DNA of 64,000 nt from Phocaeicola massiliensis B84634 = Timone 84634 = DSM 17679 = JCM 13223 (GTDB lineage: Bacteria; Bacteroidota; Bacteroidia; Bacteroidales; Bacteroidaceae): positions 1,721,070-1,785,069 of the forward strand of contig NZ_KB905472.1 in NCBI RefSeq assembly GCF_000382445.1, in the 5' to 3' direction. A program made the translations under genes and the position numbers. Positions within the stretch are counted from its first letter, which is position 1, and each line of letters opens with the position of its first letter. A model generated the notes under the pieces. It did no database searches and was not told the DNA's origin. It saw only the letters and a program-made list of their open reading frames with translations. Shown here piece after piece: positions 25,068 to 33,484 of this stretch.

Positions 25068-26207
25068 ATGAAAAATACACATTCTTCTTCCAAACGTTTG
25101 GAATCATTAGATGCGCTCCGCGGATTCGACCTCTTTTTTCTTGTTGCATTAGGCCCTCTCATGCACTCATTGGCACGGACAGCCAATGTGGAGTGGCTCA
25201 ATGAGTCTATGTGGGTATTCAGTCATGTCTCTTGGGAAGGGTTTTCTCCATGGGATTTGATTATGCCGCTTTTCCTCTTTATGTCGGGCATTTCGATGCC
25301 GTTTTCTTTGTCGCGCTATAAATCCATATCCGACAAGCGACCTTTATTGCGACGGTTGGCAAAACGTATATTGCTGCTGTGGATATTCGGTATGATGTGC
25401 CAAGGCAATCTGCTGGCACTTGACCCTAACACGATTTATCTTTATTCGAATACTTTACAAGCCATTGCTACCGGTTATCTTATTACGGCATTGCTTTTCC
25501 TTTTCACAAGCCGCAGAACACAAATTATCACTGCGGTGGTGTTACTGCTGGTATATTGGACAGCCATGCAGTTCATTACGGTAGACGGATACGGAGGCGG
25601 GAATTACACCCCGCAAGGCAATCTGGCCGAATGGATAGACAACACGGTGCTGGGACGGTTTCGTGACACGGCACAAGTGATAGACGGAAAAGTGGTCGTT
25701 GCCGATTGGTACCACTATACATGGATATTGAGCAGTCTCAATTTCGGTGTGACTGTCCTTACCGGATTATTTGCCGGCTATATTGCCAAAGATAAAATAG
25801 AAGAAAAGAAAAAATTGAAACTCTACTTCGGTACAGGGATCACTATGGTCATTGCAGGTTGGTTGTGGAATTTCCAAATGCCGGTTATCAAAACTATTTG
25901 GACAAGCTCAATGGTATTGGTCAGTAGCGGCTACTGTTTTCTGCTCATGGGACTTTTCTATTATTGGATTGATTACAAAGGACACCGTTCGGGCATCACA
26001 TGGCTGAAAGTGTACGGCATGAACTCTATTGTTGCCTATATGCTGGCTAATGTAGTCAACTTCAGATGTATCGGCGAGTCTTTGTTTTATGGATTGGAAC
26101 AATATATGGGAAGCTATTATTCGTTCCTGATGACGCTGTGGAATATCGGTGCAGTTTATGTCATTATATGGTTTATGTATAAGCGGGGAATTTTTCTGAA
26201 GGTTTAA
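25068..26207 (+). CDS. DUF5009 membrane protein, HGSNAT/acyltransferase-like
   Basis: 379 aa with about ten hydrophobic helices. The opening KRLESLDALRGFDLFFLVAL and the segment WEGFSPWDLIMPLFLFMSGI are the signature of the DUF5009/heparan-alpha-glucosaminide N-acetyltransferase group; a conserved H is present in MHSLAR. Eukaryotic members move an acetyl group from acetyl-CoA across a membrane to a terminal glucosamine. Bacteroides homologues are often near glycan-degradation genes and are presumed acyltransferases. Here the neighbours offer no glycan context. Function is inferred from the family only. Confidence 0.85.
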   Translation: MKNTHSSSKRLESLDALRGFDLFFLVALGPLMHSLARTANVEWLNESMWVFSHVSWEGFSPWDLIMPLFLFMSGISMPFSLSRYKSISDKRPLLRRLAKRILLLWIFGMMCQGNLLALDPNTIYLYSNTLQAIATGYLITALLFLFTSRRTQIITAVVLLLVYWTAMQFITVDGYGGGNYTPQGNLAEWIDNTVLGRFRDTAQVIDGKVVVADWYHYTWILSSLNFGVTVLTGLFAGYIAKDKIEEKKKLKLYFGTGITMVIAGWLWNFQMPVIKTIWTSSMVLVSSGYCFLLMGLFYYWIDYKGHRSGITWLKVYGMNSIVAYMLANVVNFRCIGESLFYGLEQYMGSYYSFLMTLWNIGAVYVIIWFMYKRGIFLKV

Positions 26208-26253
26208 AAGGAGACATATTTATCTGCTTTCTTAATGAAATCAGACCATCAGA

Positions 26254-26294
26254 CATTTTCTTTGGGAGAACAAATGTTTTTCCCAAAGAAAATG
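26254..26294. terminator. Bidirectional hairpin between convergent genes
   Basis: Perfect 14-bp stem CATTTTCTTTGGGA/TCCCAAAGAAAATG. It sits between the DUF5009 gene and the small minus-strand gene. T-tracts are weak, so termination is likely but not certain. Confidence 0.65.
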
Positions 26295-26311
26295 AAGAAC
26301 CGGTTCGTACC

Positions 26312-26536
26312 TTATTCAGTCTGTGCGATATCGTCTTTTACTATTTTATCCATTTCTTTCAGGCATTTTTTTCTTTCTTCCTTGTCATGAGGTACGTCAC
26401 TCTTTTCATCATAAGGATTTTCTGCTTTATCCGTCATCTCTTCACTCCAGTCTTCAAACATATTTGTGGCCGGTTGGCCCGACAATGTCACATTCTCTTC
26501 TGCAATGGGAACATTTCTTTCAATTACTTTTGCCAT
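26312..26536 (-). CDS. Small acidic hypothetical protein, 74 aa
   Basis: A highly charged, probably disordered or helical protein rich in Glu, Asp and Lys, with NPYDEKSDVPHDKEERKKC in the middle and no hydrophobic segment. It has no family assignment that I recognise. Its own terminator hairpin and clean ATG support it being a gene, but no promoter motif was seen upstream and the low-complexity composition keeps confidence moderate. Confidence 0.55.
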   Translation of the reverse strand: MAKVIERNVPIAEENVTLSGQPATNMFEDWSEEMTDKAENPYDEKSDVPHDKEERKKCLKEMDKIVKDDIAQTE

Positions 26537-26694
26537 AGTCTAATCTATTTATTATTTACCATACTACAAGTGAAAAGAAAAATGGTTTAAGGATTTAATT
26601 ATTTAACATATTGCTAAGAAGGTTTTTATACAGCAAATTAATTAAAGAGATGTTATCTTTAAGCGCTTTTTTAGGGTTATTAAAAAAAAACACG

Positions 26695-26702
26695 TATGTT
26701 TG
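26695..26702 (+). promoter_or_regulatory. Putative -7 element (TATGTTTG)
   Basis: Consensus -7 motif 28 bp before the sugar-isomerase-fold gene; -33 not clear. Confidence 0.5.
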
Positions 26703-26729
26703 TTCCTATAAAACAAAGCAAAATATCAA

Positions 26730-27965
26730 ATGAATCTATACCTGATAACATTTCAATCCGGCCTAAACAAAATGGAATCTGTATACGATTGCCATAAAGA
26801 TTTATTTGTGGAAATCGAAAAATATTTCACCCTCCACCTGATACATTATAAAGAGGTAGAAACGATTCCGGAAGACGCATACAAAATGGCTTTTATAGCC
26901 TCTGGAGGGGTGGAAAAAACAGTTACCCAACACTTTGACCTGCTTCCTTACCCCATTACGCTGCTTACAGACGGACTGCAAAACTCATTGGCAGCTTCGC
27001 TCGAAATAGCGACTTGGATGCGTAACAAAGGAATGAAAGCACGTATTATTCACGGTAGCCCGATGCACATGGTTAAGCAGATATTATCCCATCATCAGGC
27101 TTTTGCTGCCAAACGTGAAATAAAAGGAAAAAGAATCGGCGTTATCGGATACCCTTCATCATGGCTTGTTGCCAGCAATGTAGATTATTTATTGGCAAAA
27201 CGACGTTGGGGGATTGAGTATATCGATATCCCGATGGAAGAAATATATTGTTTATATTATCAAATTACCGATGATGATATCGGCTATAAGGCATCTGTAT
27301 TGGTCAAACAAGCAGTAGCCTGCCGTGAAGCAACTCCCGAAGATTTTCTAAAAGCAATGAGGCTTTACAAAGCCGTCAGAATCATTTGTGAGAAGAAGCA
27401 TCTCGATGCAGTCACTCTCTCCTGTTTTTCATTGATAGAGAAATTGGGAACCACCGGCTGTCTGGCACTCTCTTTATTGAACGACGAAGGGATTCCTGCC
27501 GGTTGTGAAGGTGATTTGCAATCCATCTTTACCATGCTCATCGCCAAAGTGCTGACCAATCAAACCGGTTTTATGGCAAACCCGTCATTTATCAATGAAG
27601 AACAAAACGAACTAGTTGTGGCACACTGTACTATCGCTACCAAAATGACCGACAGGTTTATTATCCGCAACCATTTTGAGAGTGAAACAGGCGTGGCCAT
27701 TCAGGGAATCCTGCATGAAGGGGAAATCACTGTACTGAAATGCGGAGGAGAATGTTTGGATGAATATTTTGTATCACGCGGACAATTAACAGAGAATACC
27801 AACTACATCAATGCCTGCCGCACACAAATACGCATCCGTCTGGGAAAACCTGTTGATTATTTCACACGTAATCCATTAGGCAACCACCACATTGTTTTGA
27901 TGGGTGACCACGAGCAAGTGATACACGAATTCATGCAATTAAACAGTTGTAAACAAATAGAATAA
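26730..27965 (+). CDS. L-fucose/L-arabinose isomerase-fold protein
   Basis: 411 aa. The order fits the fucose/arabinose isomerase superfamily: an N-terminal Rossmann-like domain with the GLQNSLAASLEIATWMR helix; a second with KRIGVIGYPSSWLV; the metal/substrate region LDAVTLSCFSLIEKLG and PAGCEGDLQSIFTMLI; then a C-terminal domain with ELVVAHCTIATKM. In true isomerases the Glu and Asp of such segments bind Mn. C-E-G-D is kept here, but the substrate is unknown. It is followed after 3 nt by a degenerate kinase-like gene, an unusual partner for a sugar isomerase. A regulatory or sugar-sensing role is possible, but that is inference. Confidence 0.75.
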   Translation: MNLYLITFQSGLNKMESVYDCHKDLFVEIEKYFTLHLIHYKEVETIPEDAYKMAFIASGGVEKTVTQHFDLLPYPITLLTDGLQNSLAASLEIATWMRNKGMKARIIHGSPMHMVKQILSHHQAFAAKREIKGKRIGVIGYPSSWLVASNVDYLLAKRRWGIEYIDIPMEEIYCLYYQITDDDIGYKASVLVKQAVACREATPEDFLKAMRLYKAVRIICEKKHLDAVTLSCFSLIEKLGTTGCLALSLLNDEGIPAGCEGDLQSIFTMLIAKVLTNQTGFMANPSFINEEQNELVVAHCTIATKMTDRFIIRNHFESETGVAIQGILHEGEITVLKCGGECLDEYFVSRGQLTENTNYINACRTQIRIRLGKPVDYFTRNPLGNHHIVLMGDHEQVIHEFMQLNSCKQIE

Positions 27966-27968
27966 AAA

Positions 27969-29162
27969 ATGAAAGTAACAGAGCCGATTAGTATCGGCAC
28001 CAATAATGAAGGGAAAAAGATATTTATAAAACGACCTTGTAAAAAGTTTGCCGACATTGCTGCCTATCAGGAAGCCTTTGCCGCGGAAGCTACGCAAGGA
28101 ATGGGTTGGGCTCACCCCAACTTATTAAATTATATTAGTCTGCAAATGGATGAGCAAGGGTGGTACATCACTTTTGAATACACACCGGCCGTCCCCCTCA
28201 ACAGAGCATTGTTAGATGGTGTGTTACAAATTAATACAGTGACTGAGTTCAAGCAAATCATGAATCAACTGATGGATGCCGTTGCTTATCTTCACTCTCG
28301 GAATATCTGCCATCTTGATCTCCGCCCCGAGAATATTTTTATTACTAAAGGGACGCATGATGTGCTTTTGGCAAATCCAGCCAATATATACGTATCATAT
28401 ACTCCTTCTTTTTTTATCTTTAAAGAAAAATATGCAGCACCGGAACTCTTTAAAGAAAACACCGTTCCTACACTCGCGTGTGATATTTATTCGCTTGGCA
28501 AGGTCATGGAGTACCTTTACAGTTACTCCCATCTGAGCCCCGGTATCCGGCACATCATTTTTAAAGCCACCCACCCCGAACCCACCAAACGATATACCAA
28601 TGTAGAGGAAATGAAGAAAGCCTTTGGCGCTTCCCGTTACATTGACCGGTCGGTACAGGTTATAAAGGGAATTGCTGCCGTTACCGTCATTCTGCTTGCT
28701 TACTATGGATTACGGGAAGAACCGGCCGACAAGGAAACATTACAATTTATAGAGGAGGTAAAACACATCAACCGTCAGACATTGGAAACAACCGACAACA
28801 GAAACAGAAGCTACAGCATCCCACTTCCTTCAGATTCCATACGCCCGCTCCCCACCGACACGTTGGAATTCAATCCCGAAGAACATCGCAAACTGGCAGA
28901 AAGAATATTCAAAAAAGAGTTTCGGCGGAGAGCTGAGAATATCATATCCGCTATGTACACACCTCAGAAAATGAATATCAGTGAAAAAGCATTTCAGGAA
29001 CAAAGCCTTGACGGTTTCAGCCGGTTAAATAAGATACAAAGAGAGTTAAGCGAACAATTTAACATGAACCCTATCCTCACTACCCGCCTCTCCTCTGAAA
29101 TTATTTCGGAATTGACAACCGAAAGTATGAAGAAATTAAAGCAAATGGAGGACGAAGACTAA
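27969..29162 (+). CDS. Ser/Thr-kinase-like membrane protein lacking the DFG motif
   Basis: 397 aa in three parts. Residues 1-220 form a protein-kinase-like domain: FIKRP has the candidate ATP Lys21, and HLDLRPENI has catalytic-loop Asp117 and Asn122. The Mg-binding D-F-G is replaced by A135-N136-P137 in LLANPANI. The APE-like motif is kept as AAPELF, followed by DIYSLGKVMEYL. Residues about 230-248 (KGIAAVTVILLAYYGL) form one transmembrane helix. The remaining 150 residues would be periplasmic, charged and helical. Loss of the DFG Asp suggests a pseudokinase or very weak kinase. It is translationally close (3 nt) to the isomerase-fold gene. Confidence 0.75.
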   Translation: MKVTEPISIGTNNEGKKIFIKRPCKKFADIAAYQEAFAAEATQGMGWAHPNLLNYISLQMDEQGWYITFEYTPAVPLNRALLDGVLQINTVTEFKQIMNQLMDAVAYLHSRNICHLDLRPENIFITKGTHDVLLANPANIYVSYTPSFFIFKEKYAAPELFKENTVPTLACDIYSLGKVMEYLYSYSHLSPGIRHIIFKATHPEPTKRYTNVEEMKKAFGASRYIDRSVQVIKGIAAVTVILLAYYGLREEPADKETLQFIEEVKHINRQTLETTDNRNRSYSIPLPSDSIRPLPTDTLEFNPEEHRKLAERIFKKEFRRRAENIISAMYTPQKMNISEKAFQEQSLDGFSRLNKIQRELSEQFNMNPILTTRLSSEIISELTTESMKKLKQMEDED

Positions 29163-29171
29163 ATAAAATAG

Positions 29172-29179
29172 TATCTTTG
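29172..29179 (+). promoter_or_regulatory. Putative -7 element (TATCTTTG) of the DUF4494 operon
   Basis: Consensus -7 motif 37 bp before the start; -33 weak. Confidence 0.5.
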
Positions 29180-29216
29180 TGTCCTATTTTAATTTTTAAT
29201 AAAACATTAAACTCTT

Positions 29217-29699
29217 ATGATGCATACATGGTTTGAATGCAAGATACGTTACGAAAAAGTCATGGAAAATGGCATGAACAAAAAAGTAACAGAGCCTTAT
29301 TTAGTTGATGCGCTGAGCTTTACCGAAGCAGAGGCACGCATCATCGAAGAAATAACACCGTTTATCAGCGGTGAGTTTACAGTGTCGGACATCAAGCGTG
29401 CCAACTATAGCGAACTATTCTTCTGCGAAGAAGATGCTGCCGACCGCTGGTTTAAATGTAAGCTATTCTTCATCACGCTGGACGAGAAAAGCGGAGCCGA
29501 AAAGAAAACGTCTACACAGGTACTTGTTCAGGCTGCTGATTTGCGTGACGCAGTGAAGAAGCTGGACGAAGGCATGAAAGGAACCATGGCCGATTACGTT
29601 ATCGCATCCGTTGCCGAAACAGCCCTCATGGATGTTTATCCTTATGACGGAGAGCCAAACGTCAAACCGGAGTTTCCCGACGCAGGAAAAACCGAATAA
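29217..29699 (+). CDS. DUF4494 protein
   Basis: 160 aa soluble protein of a Bacteroidetes-restricted family. It begins HTWFECKIRYEKVMENGMNK and has VTEPYLVDALSFTEAEARI. A second half repeats the pattern with DRWFKCKLFFITLDEKSG and VLVQAADLRDAVKKLDEGM, suggesting an internal duplication of a strand-strand-helix unit. The start may be the second of two tandem ATG codons. Function unknown. It leads an apparent operon with yggS and a dihydroorotate-dehydrogenase-like gene. Confidence 0.8.
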   Translation: MMHTWFECKIRYEKVMENGMNKKVTEPYLVDALSFTEAEARIIEEITPFISGEFTVSDIKRANYSELFFCEEDAADRWFKCKLFFITLDEKSGAEKKTSTQVLVQAADLRDAVKKLDEGMKGTMADYVIASVAETALMDVYPYDGEPNVKPEFPDAGKTE

Positions 29700-29733
29700 A
29701 GATTATTCAGACAGACCAAATTATAGATTATAT

Positions 29734-30402
29734 ATGAGCATTCAAGCAAATTTAAAAGAAGTTCTGGCCGACCTCCCATCCGGTGTCCGCCTGGTAGCCG
29801 TATCCAAGTTTCATCCCAATGAGGCGATTGAAGAAGCATACACTGCCGGACAACGTATCTTCGGCGAGAGCAAAGTGCAGGAAATGACTCAGAAATATGA
29901 AACGCTGCCCAAAGATATTGAATGGCATTTCATCGGCCACCTGCAAACAAATAAAATCAAGTATATGGCTCCATACGTAGCCATGATACACGGCATTGAT
30001 TCTTATAAATTGTTGGTTGAAGTCAACAAGCAAGCCCAAAAGTGCAGCCGTGTCATTCCATGCCTGCTACAAATCCATATCGCCGAAGAAGAGACCAAGT
30101 TCGGTTTCAGCTTTGATGAATGTAGGGAAATGCTCCAAAAAGGAGATTGGAAAGAACTGCATCATATCCAAATCAGCGGCGTCATGGGTATGGCAACCAA
30201 TATCGATGACACAGAACAAATTAAGAAAGAATTTTGTTCCTTAAATACATTCTTCAAAGAAATAAAACGAACCTATTTTACTGATACAGAGAGTTTCAAG
30301 GAAATATCAATGGGTATGTCGCACGACTATCCCATCGCTATCCGGGAAGGAAGCACGATGGTCAGAGTAGGCAGCAAAATCTTTGGAGAGCGAAACTATT
30401 AA
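29734..30402 (+). CDS. yggS: YggS/PROSC-family PLP-binding protein
   Basis: 222 aa from MSIQANLKEVL; an upstream frame extension inside DUF4494 is rejected. A single-domain fold-type III protein that holds pyridoxal phosphate on Lys in VAVSKFHP. Family blocks are IFGESKVQEM, EWHFIGHLQTNKIKY, ISGVMGMAT, and MGMSHDYPIAI with REGSTMVRVGSKIFGER at the end. The family buffers PLP and affects amino-acid and keto-acid balance, and has no proven enzymatic reaction. It lies 34 nt after DUF4494 and 12 nt before the next gene. Confidence 0.92.
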   Translation: MSIQANLKEVLADLPSGVRLVAVSKFHPNEAIEEAYTAGQRIFGESKVQEMTQKYETLPKDIEWHFIGHLQTNKIKYMAPYVAMIHGIDSYKLLVEVNKQAQKCSRVIPCLLQIHIAEEETKFGFSFDECREMLQKGDWKELHHIQISGVMGMATNIDDTEQIKKEFCSLNTFFKEIKRTYFTDTESFKEISMGMSHDYPIAIREGSTMVRVGSKIFGERNY

Positions 30403-30414
30403 AACTACTATTTT

Positions 30415-31389
30415 ATGACTCAATTAAAGACCTCTTTTGCCGGATTGTCTTTACGCAATCCTGTTATTATCAGCAGTTCCAGTCTGACTAACAGTGCTGA
30501 AAAAAACAAAAAGTTAGAATTGGCCGGTGCCGGAGCCATCGTGTTGAAATCTGTTTTTGAAGAACAAATCATGATGCAGGCTCATCACATGGCTACTTAT
30601 GATTCTCCCGAAGCAGGAGATTACCTGAGTACCTATGTTCGTTCGCATGCCATCAAAGAATATATTGACCTGATTCAAGAGACCAAACGCCTCTGTACCA
30701 TTCCCATCATTGCCAGTATCAACTGTTTCAGCAGCTCGGAATGGACAGACTTCGCACGTACCATGCAAGATGCCGGTGCCGATGCTCTGGAATTGAATAT
30801 TCTCTCGCTGCAAACCGAAAAGGAATATCAATACGGGGCGTTCGAGCAACGACACATCGATATCCTGAGTAGCGTAAAAAAGCATGTATCCATTCCTGTC
30901 ATCATCAAACTGGGAACTAACCTTACCAACCCCATTGCGCTAATCAACCAACTTTATGCCAATGGAGCTGCAGCAGTAGTGTTATTCAATCGTTTCTACC
31001 AGCCCGACATCAATATCGAAACCAAGAGTTATTCTTCGGGGGAAGTGTTCAGCCATCCTTCGGACCTGGCAAACGGTTTGCGCTGGACAGCTATTGCTTC
31101 AGCACAAGTACCACAAATTGATTATGCCATTTCGGGTGGTGTACACGATGGCAAAGCGATGGTAAAAGCAATTCTGGCAGGTGCTTCGGCTGTAGAAGTA
31201 TGTAGTGTTATCTATCAGAAAGGCGAAAATTTCATAGAATCCATGACCGAAGAATTAAGTGAATGGATGAAAAAACAAGGATATAACACCATCAGCGAAT
31301 TCAAAAGTGAAATGAATGCTTTGTCTACCGGTGAAAGTAATCCTTTCGAACGTACTCAGTTTATGAAGTATTTCAGTAGCAAAGAATAA
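30415..31389 (+). CDS. Dihydroorotate dehydrogenase-like protein
   Basis: 324 aa FMN-type TIM barrel. It starts TSFAGLSLRNPVIISSSSLT, then has VLKSVFEEQI, PIIASINCFSSSEWTDF, VIIKLGTNLTNP and ISGGVHDGKAMVKAILAGAS. This follows the class 1 dihydroorotate dehydrogenase/PreA plan, but at the catalytic-loop position NCFSSSEW differs from the N-x-S-C-P-N motif of true PyrD. It may oxidise another substrate. It sits as the last gene in the DUF4494-yggS unit, before nested element B. Confidence 0.8.
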   Translation: MTQLKTSFAGLSLRNPVIISSSSLTNSAEKNKKLELAGAGAIVLKSVFEEQIMMQAHHMATYDSPEAGDYLSTYVRSHAIKEYIDLIQETKRLCTIPIIASINCFSSSEWTDFARTMQDAGADALELNILSLQTEKEYQYGAFEQRHIDILSSVKKHVSIPVIIKLGTNLTNPIALINQLYANGAAAVVLFNRFYQPDINIETKSYSSGEVFSHPSDLANGLRWTAIASAQVPQIDYAISGGVHDGKAMVKAILAGASAVEVCSVIYQKGENFIESMTEELSEWMKKQGYNTISEFKSEMNALSTGESNPFERTQFMKYFSSKE

Positions 31390-31408
31390 CAAAATCTCTT
31401 CGTATAAA

Positions 31409-31557
31409 GGGGTGTGTCAGAACGTGGATAATGCTGTCGTTTAGTTCGTAGGGACGAGGCCTGCTCGCCCAAAACAGTTTGCTTTGTGTCTTTGAGCAGG
31501 TAAACCCTGCCCCTACAGCTGACAATTGGATAGCCCGGTTTAGTTTTGACACACCCT
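31409..31557. repeat. Nested palindromic element, copy B (MITE-like)
   Basis: Best preserved copy. It begins GGGGTGTGTCAGAACGTGG and ends GTTTTGACACACCC. The interior CGTAGGGACGAGGCCTGCTC and GTAAACCCTGCCCCTAC are inverted parts. It shares the core of copy A (for example GGATAATGCT, AACAGTTT, AACCCTGCCCCTACAGC). It may end transcripts of the upstream operon. Confidence 0.85.
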
Positions 31558-31600
31558 CTTTTTCCTTTCCTCTGTTTTACTAAAATTGCTTCCCTTTTAG

Positions 31601-31631
31601 TTTGTATCCTTATAATAAAAGCTTATATTTG
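31601..31631 (+). promoter_or_regulatory. Promoter of the acyl-CoA synthetase gene
   Basis: -33 TTTG (31601-31604) and -7 TATATTTG (31624-31631), 19 bp apart: a textbook Bacteroidetes promoter. Confidence 0.8.
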
Positions 31632-31679
31632 CACATTTGATTAAATAATGTGCAAATATAAACCAACGAAAAGAACATT

Positions 31680-33338
31680 ATGGAGCAGAGTTTTATTGCC
31701 TTCCTGGAAGACAGCATACAGAAAAACTGGGATTTAGATGCCCTCACCGACTATAAAGGAGCCACATTGCAATATAAAGATGTTGCCCGCAAAATAGAGA
31801 AACTACATATTATTTTTGAACTGAGCGGCATCAAGAAAGGTGATAAAATAGCCGTCTGCGGTCGCAACAGTTCGCATTGGGGCGTTACTTTCCTGGCCAC
31901 CATCACATACGGAGCCGTCATCGTTCCTATCCTTCACGAATTCAAGGCCGACAATATTCATAACATCGTCAATCATTCCGAAGCACGCCTCTTATTAGTA
32001 GGCGATATGGTATGGGAGAATCTGAATGAAAATGCAATGCCTCTGCTTGAAGGCGTATTGCTGATGAATGATTTTACTCTATTGGTATCTCGCAGCGAAC
32101 GGCTCGACTATGCCCGCGATCATCTGAATGAACTGTTCGGAAAGAAGTTTCCTCGCAATTTCAGACGCGAACACGTAAGTTACCGTCGCGATAAACCCGA
32201 AGAGTTGGCAGTCATCAATTATACTTCCGGAACTACCAGCTATTCTAAGGGAGTCATGATTCCCTATCGCGCCCTCTGGTCGAACACCCAGTTTGCTTTT
32301 GATGTACTGACCATGAAGCCCGGTGACAAACTGGTATCTATGCTTCCAATGGCGCATATGTATGGATTGGCATTCGAGTTCCTGTATGAATTCTGTGTCG
32401 GTTGCCATATCTATTTCCTCACCCGCATGCCCAGTCCGAAAATTATCTTTCAGGCATTTGCTGATATCAAGCCCAACCTCGTGGTGGCTGTTCCTTTGAT
32501 TATTGAAAAGATTATTAAGAAGAACGTGCTCCCCAAACTGGAAAGCCCGGCCATGAAAATACTGTTGAAAGTTCCTATTATCAATGATAAGATTAAGGCT
32601 ACCGTACGCGAACAGATGATACAGGCATTTGGCGGCAATTTCTATCAAATCATTGTAGGCGGAGCAGCTTTCAATCAGGAAATAGAACAATTCTTAAAGA
32701 GCATTGATTTTCCCTATACCGTCGGTTATGGAATGACCGAATGTGCCCCTATCATCTGTTATGAAGATTGGAAACGCTTTAAAACCGGTTCTTGCGGCAA
32801 AGCTGCTCCACGTATGGAAGTGAAAATAGTAAGTCCTGACCCTGAAAATATTGTAGGAGAAATTATCTGCAAGGGACCGAACGTAATGCTAGGATATTAT
32901 AAAAACCCCGAAGCCACCGCCGAAGTCATAGACAAGGAGGGCTGGTTGCACACCGGTGACTTAGGTATTATGGACGCAGAGGGTAATATCACCATCAAAG
33001 GACGCAGCAAGAACATGCTACTCGGTGCCTCAGGTCAGAATATTTACCCCGAAGAAATAGAAGATAAGCTCAACAATATGCCGTTCGTAGCCGAAAGTAT
33101 TATTATTCAGCAAACAGATGGTAAACTGGCAGCTTTAATATATCCTGATTTTGATGATGCTTTTGCGCATGGAATGAATAATGATGCCATTACACAAGCC
33201 ATGGAAGAGAACCGGATAGCACTCAATGCCGAACTTCCCGCCTATTCTCAAATCACCCGCGTAAAGATTTACCCTGAAGAGTTTGAAAAAACGCCCAAGA
33301 AGAGCATTAAACGTTTTCTTTATCAAGAAGTGAAATAA
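31680..33338 (+). CDS. Long-chain fatty-acid-CoA ligase-like AMP-binding enzyme
   Basis: 552 aa ANL-superfamily adenylate-forming enzyme. The P-loop is INYTSGTTSYSKGVMI; VGYGMTECAPIICYEDW is the A5 block; GWLHTGDLGIMD and NITIKGRSKNMLL are A7/A8, and the A10 lysine is in KTPKKSIKRFLY. It probably activates fatty acids to acyl-CoA or acyl-ACP for membrane lipid use. The family is broad, so chain length is not known. It stands alone with its own promoter and terminator. Confidence 0.9.
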   Translation: MEQSFIAFLEDSIQKNWDLDALTDYKGATLQYKDVARKIEKLHIIFELSGIKKGDKIAVCGRNSSHWGVTFLATITYGAVIVPILHEFKADNIHNIVNHSEARLLLVGDMVWENLNENAMPLLEGVLLMNDFTLLVSRSERLDYARDHLNELFGKKFPRNFRREHVSYRRDKPEELAVINYTSGTTSYSKGVMIPYRALWSNTQFAFDVLTMKPGDKLVSMLPMAHMYGLAFEFLYEFCVGCHIYFLTRMPSPKIIFQAFADIKPNLVVAVPLIIEKIIKKNVLPKLESPAMKILLKVPIINDKIKATVREQMIQAFGGNFYQIIVGGAAFNQEIEQFLKSIDFPYTVGYGMTECAPIICYEDWKRFKTGSCGKAAPRMEVKIVSPDPENIVGEIICKGPNVMLGYYKNPEATAEVIDKEGWLHTGDLGIMDAEGNITIKGRSKNMLLGASGQNIYPEEIEDKLNNMPFVAESIIIQQTDGKLAALIYPDFDDAFAHGMNNDAITQAMEENRIALNAELPAYSQITRVKIYPEEFEKTPKKSIKRFLYQEVK

Positions 33339-33356
33339 AGACAGAACATACATTTC

Positions 33357-33403
33357 ATCGTCCCATGGCCGTAAGGAGCTCTCCTCACAATCCATGGGAC
33401 GAT
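33357..33403 (+). terminator. Hairpin after the acyl-CoA synthetase gene
   Basis: Perfect 12-bp stem ATCGTCCCATGG/CCATGGGACGAT, with an inner AGGAGCTCTCCT palindrome, followed by AATATTTGG. It probably terminates or protects the mRNA. Confidence 0.65.
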
Positions 33404-33456
33404 AATATTTGGTACATTTACACATTATATCAATAGACGCATTCGTTTTTTTTGAT

Positions 33457-33464
33457 TAAATTTG
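33457..33464 (+). promoter_or_regulatory. Putative -7 element (TAAATTTG)
   Basis: Consensus -7 motif 21 bp before the surface-repeat gene; -33 not clear. Confidence 0.5.
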
Positions 33465-33484
33465 TGCGCAAATAACCAAACAAT

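Noticed and set aside
32079-32690. 203-codon minus-strand frame
   Set aside because: Antisense to the acyl-CoA synthetase with intact motifs; no promoter or family match.
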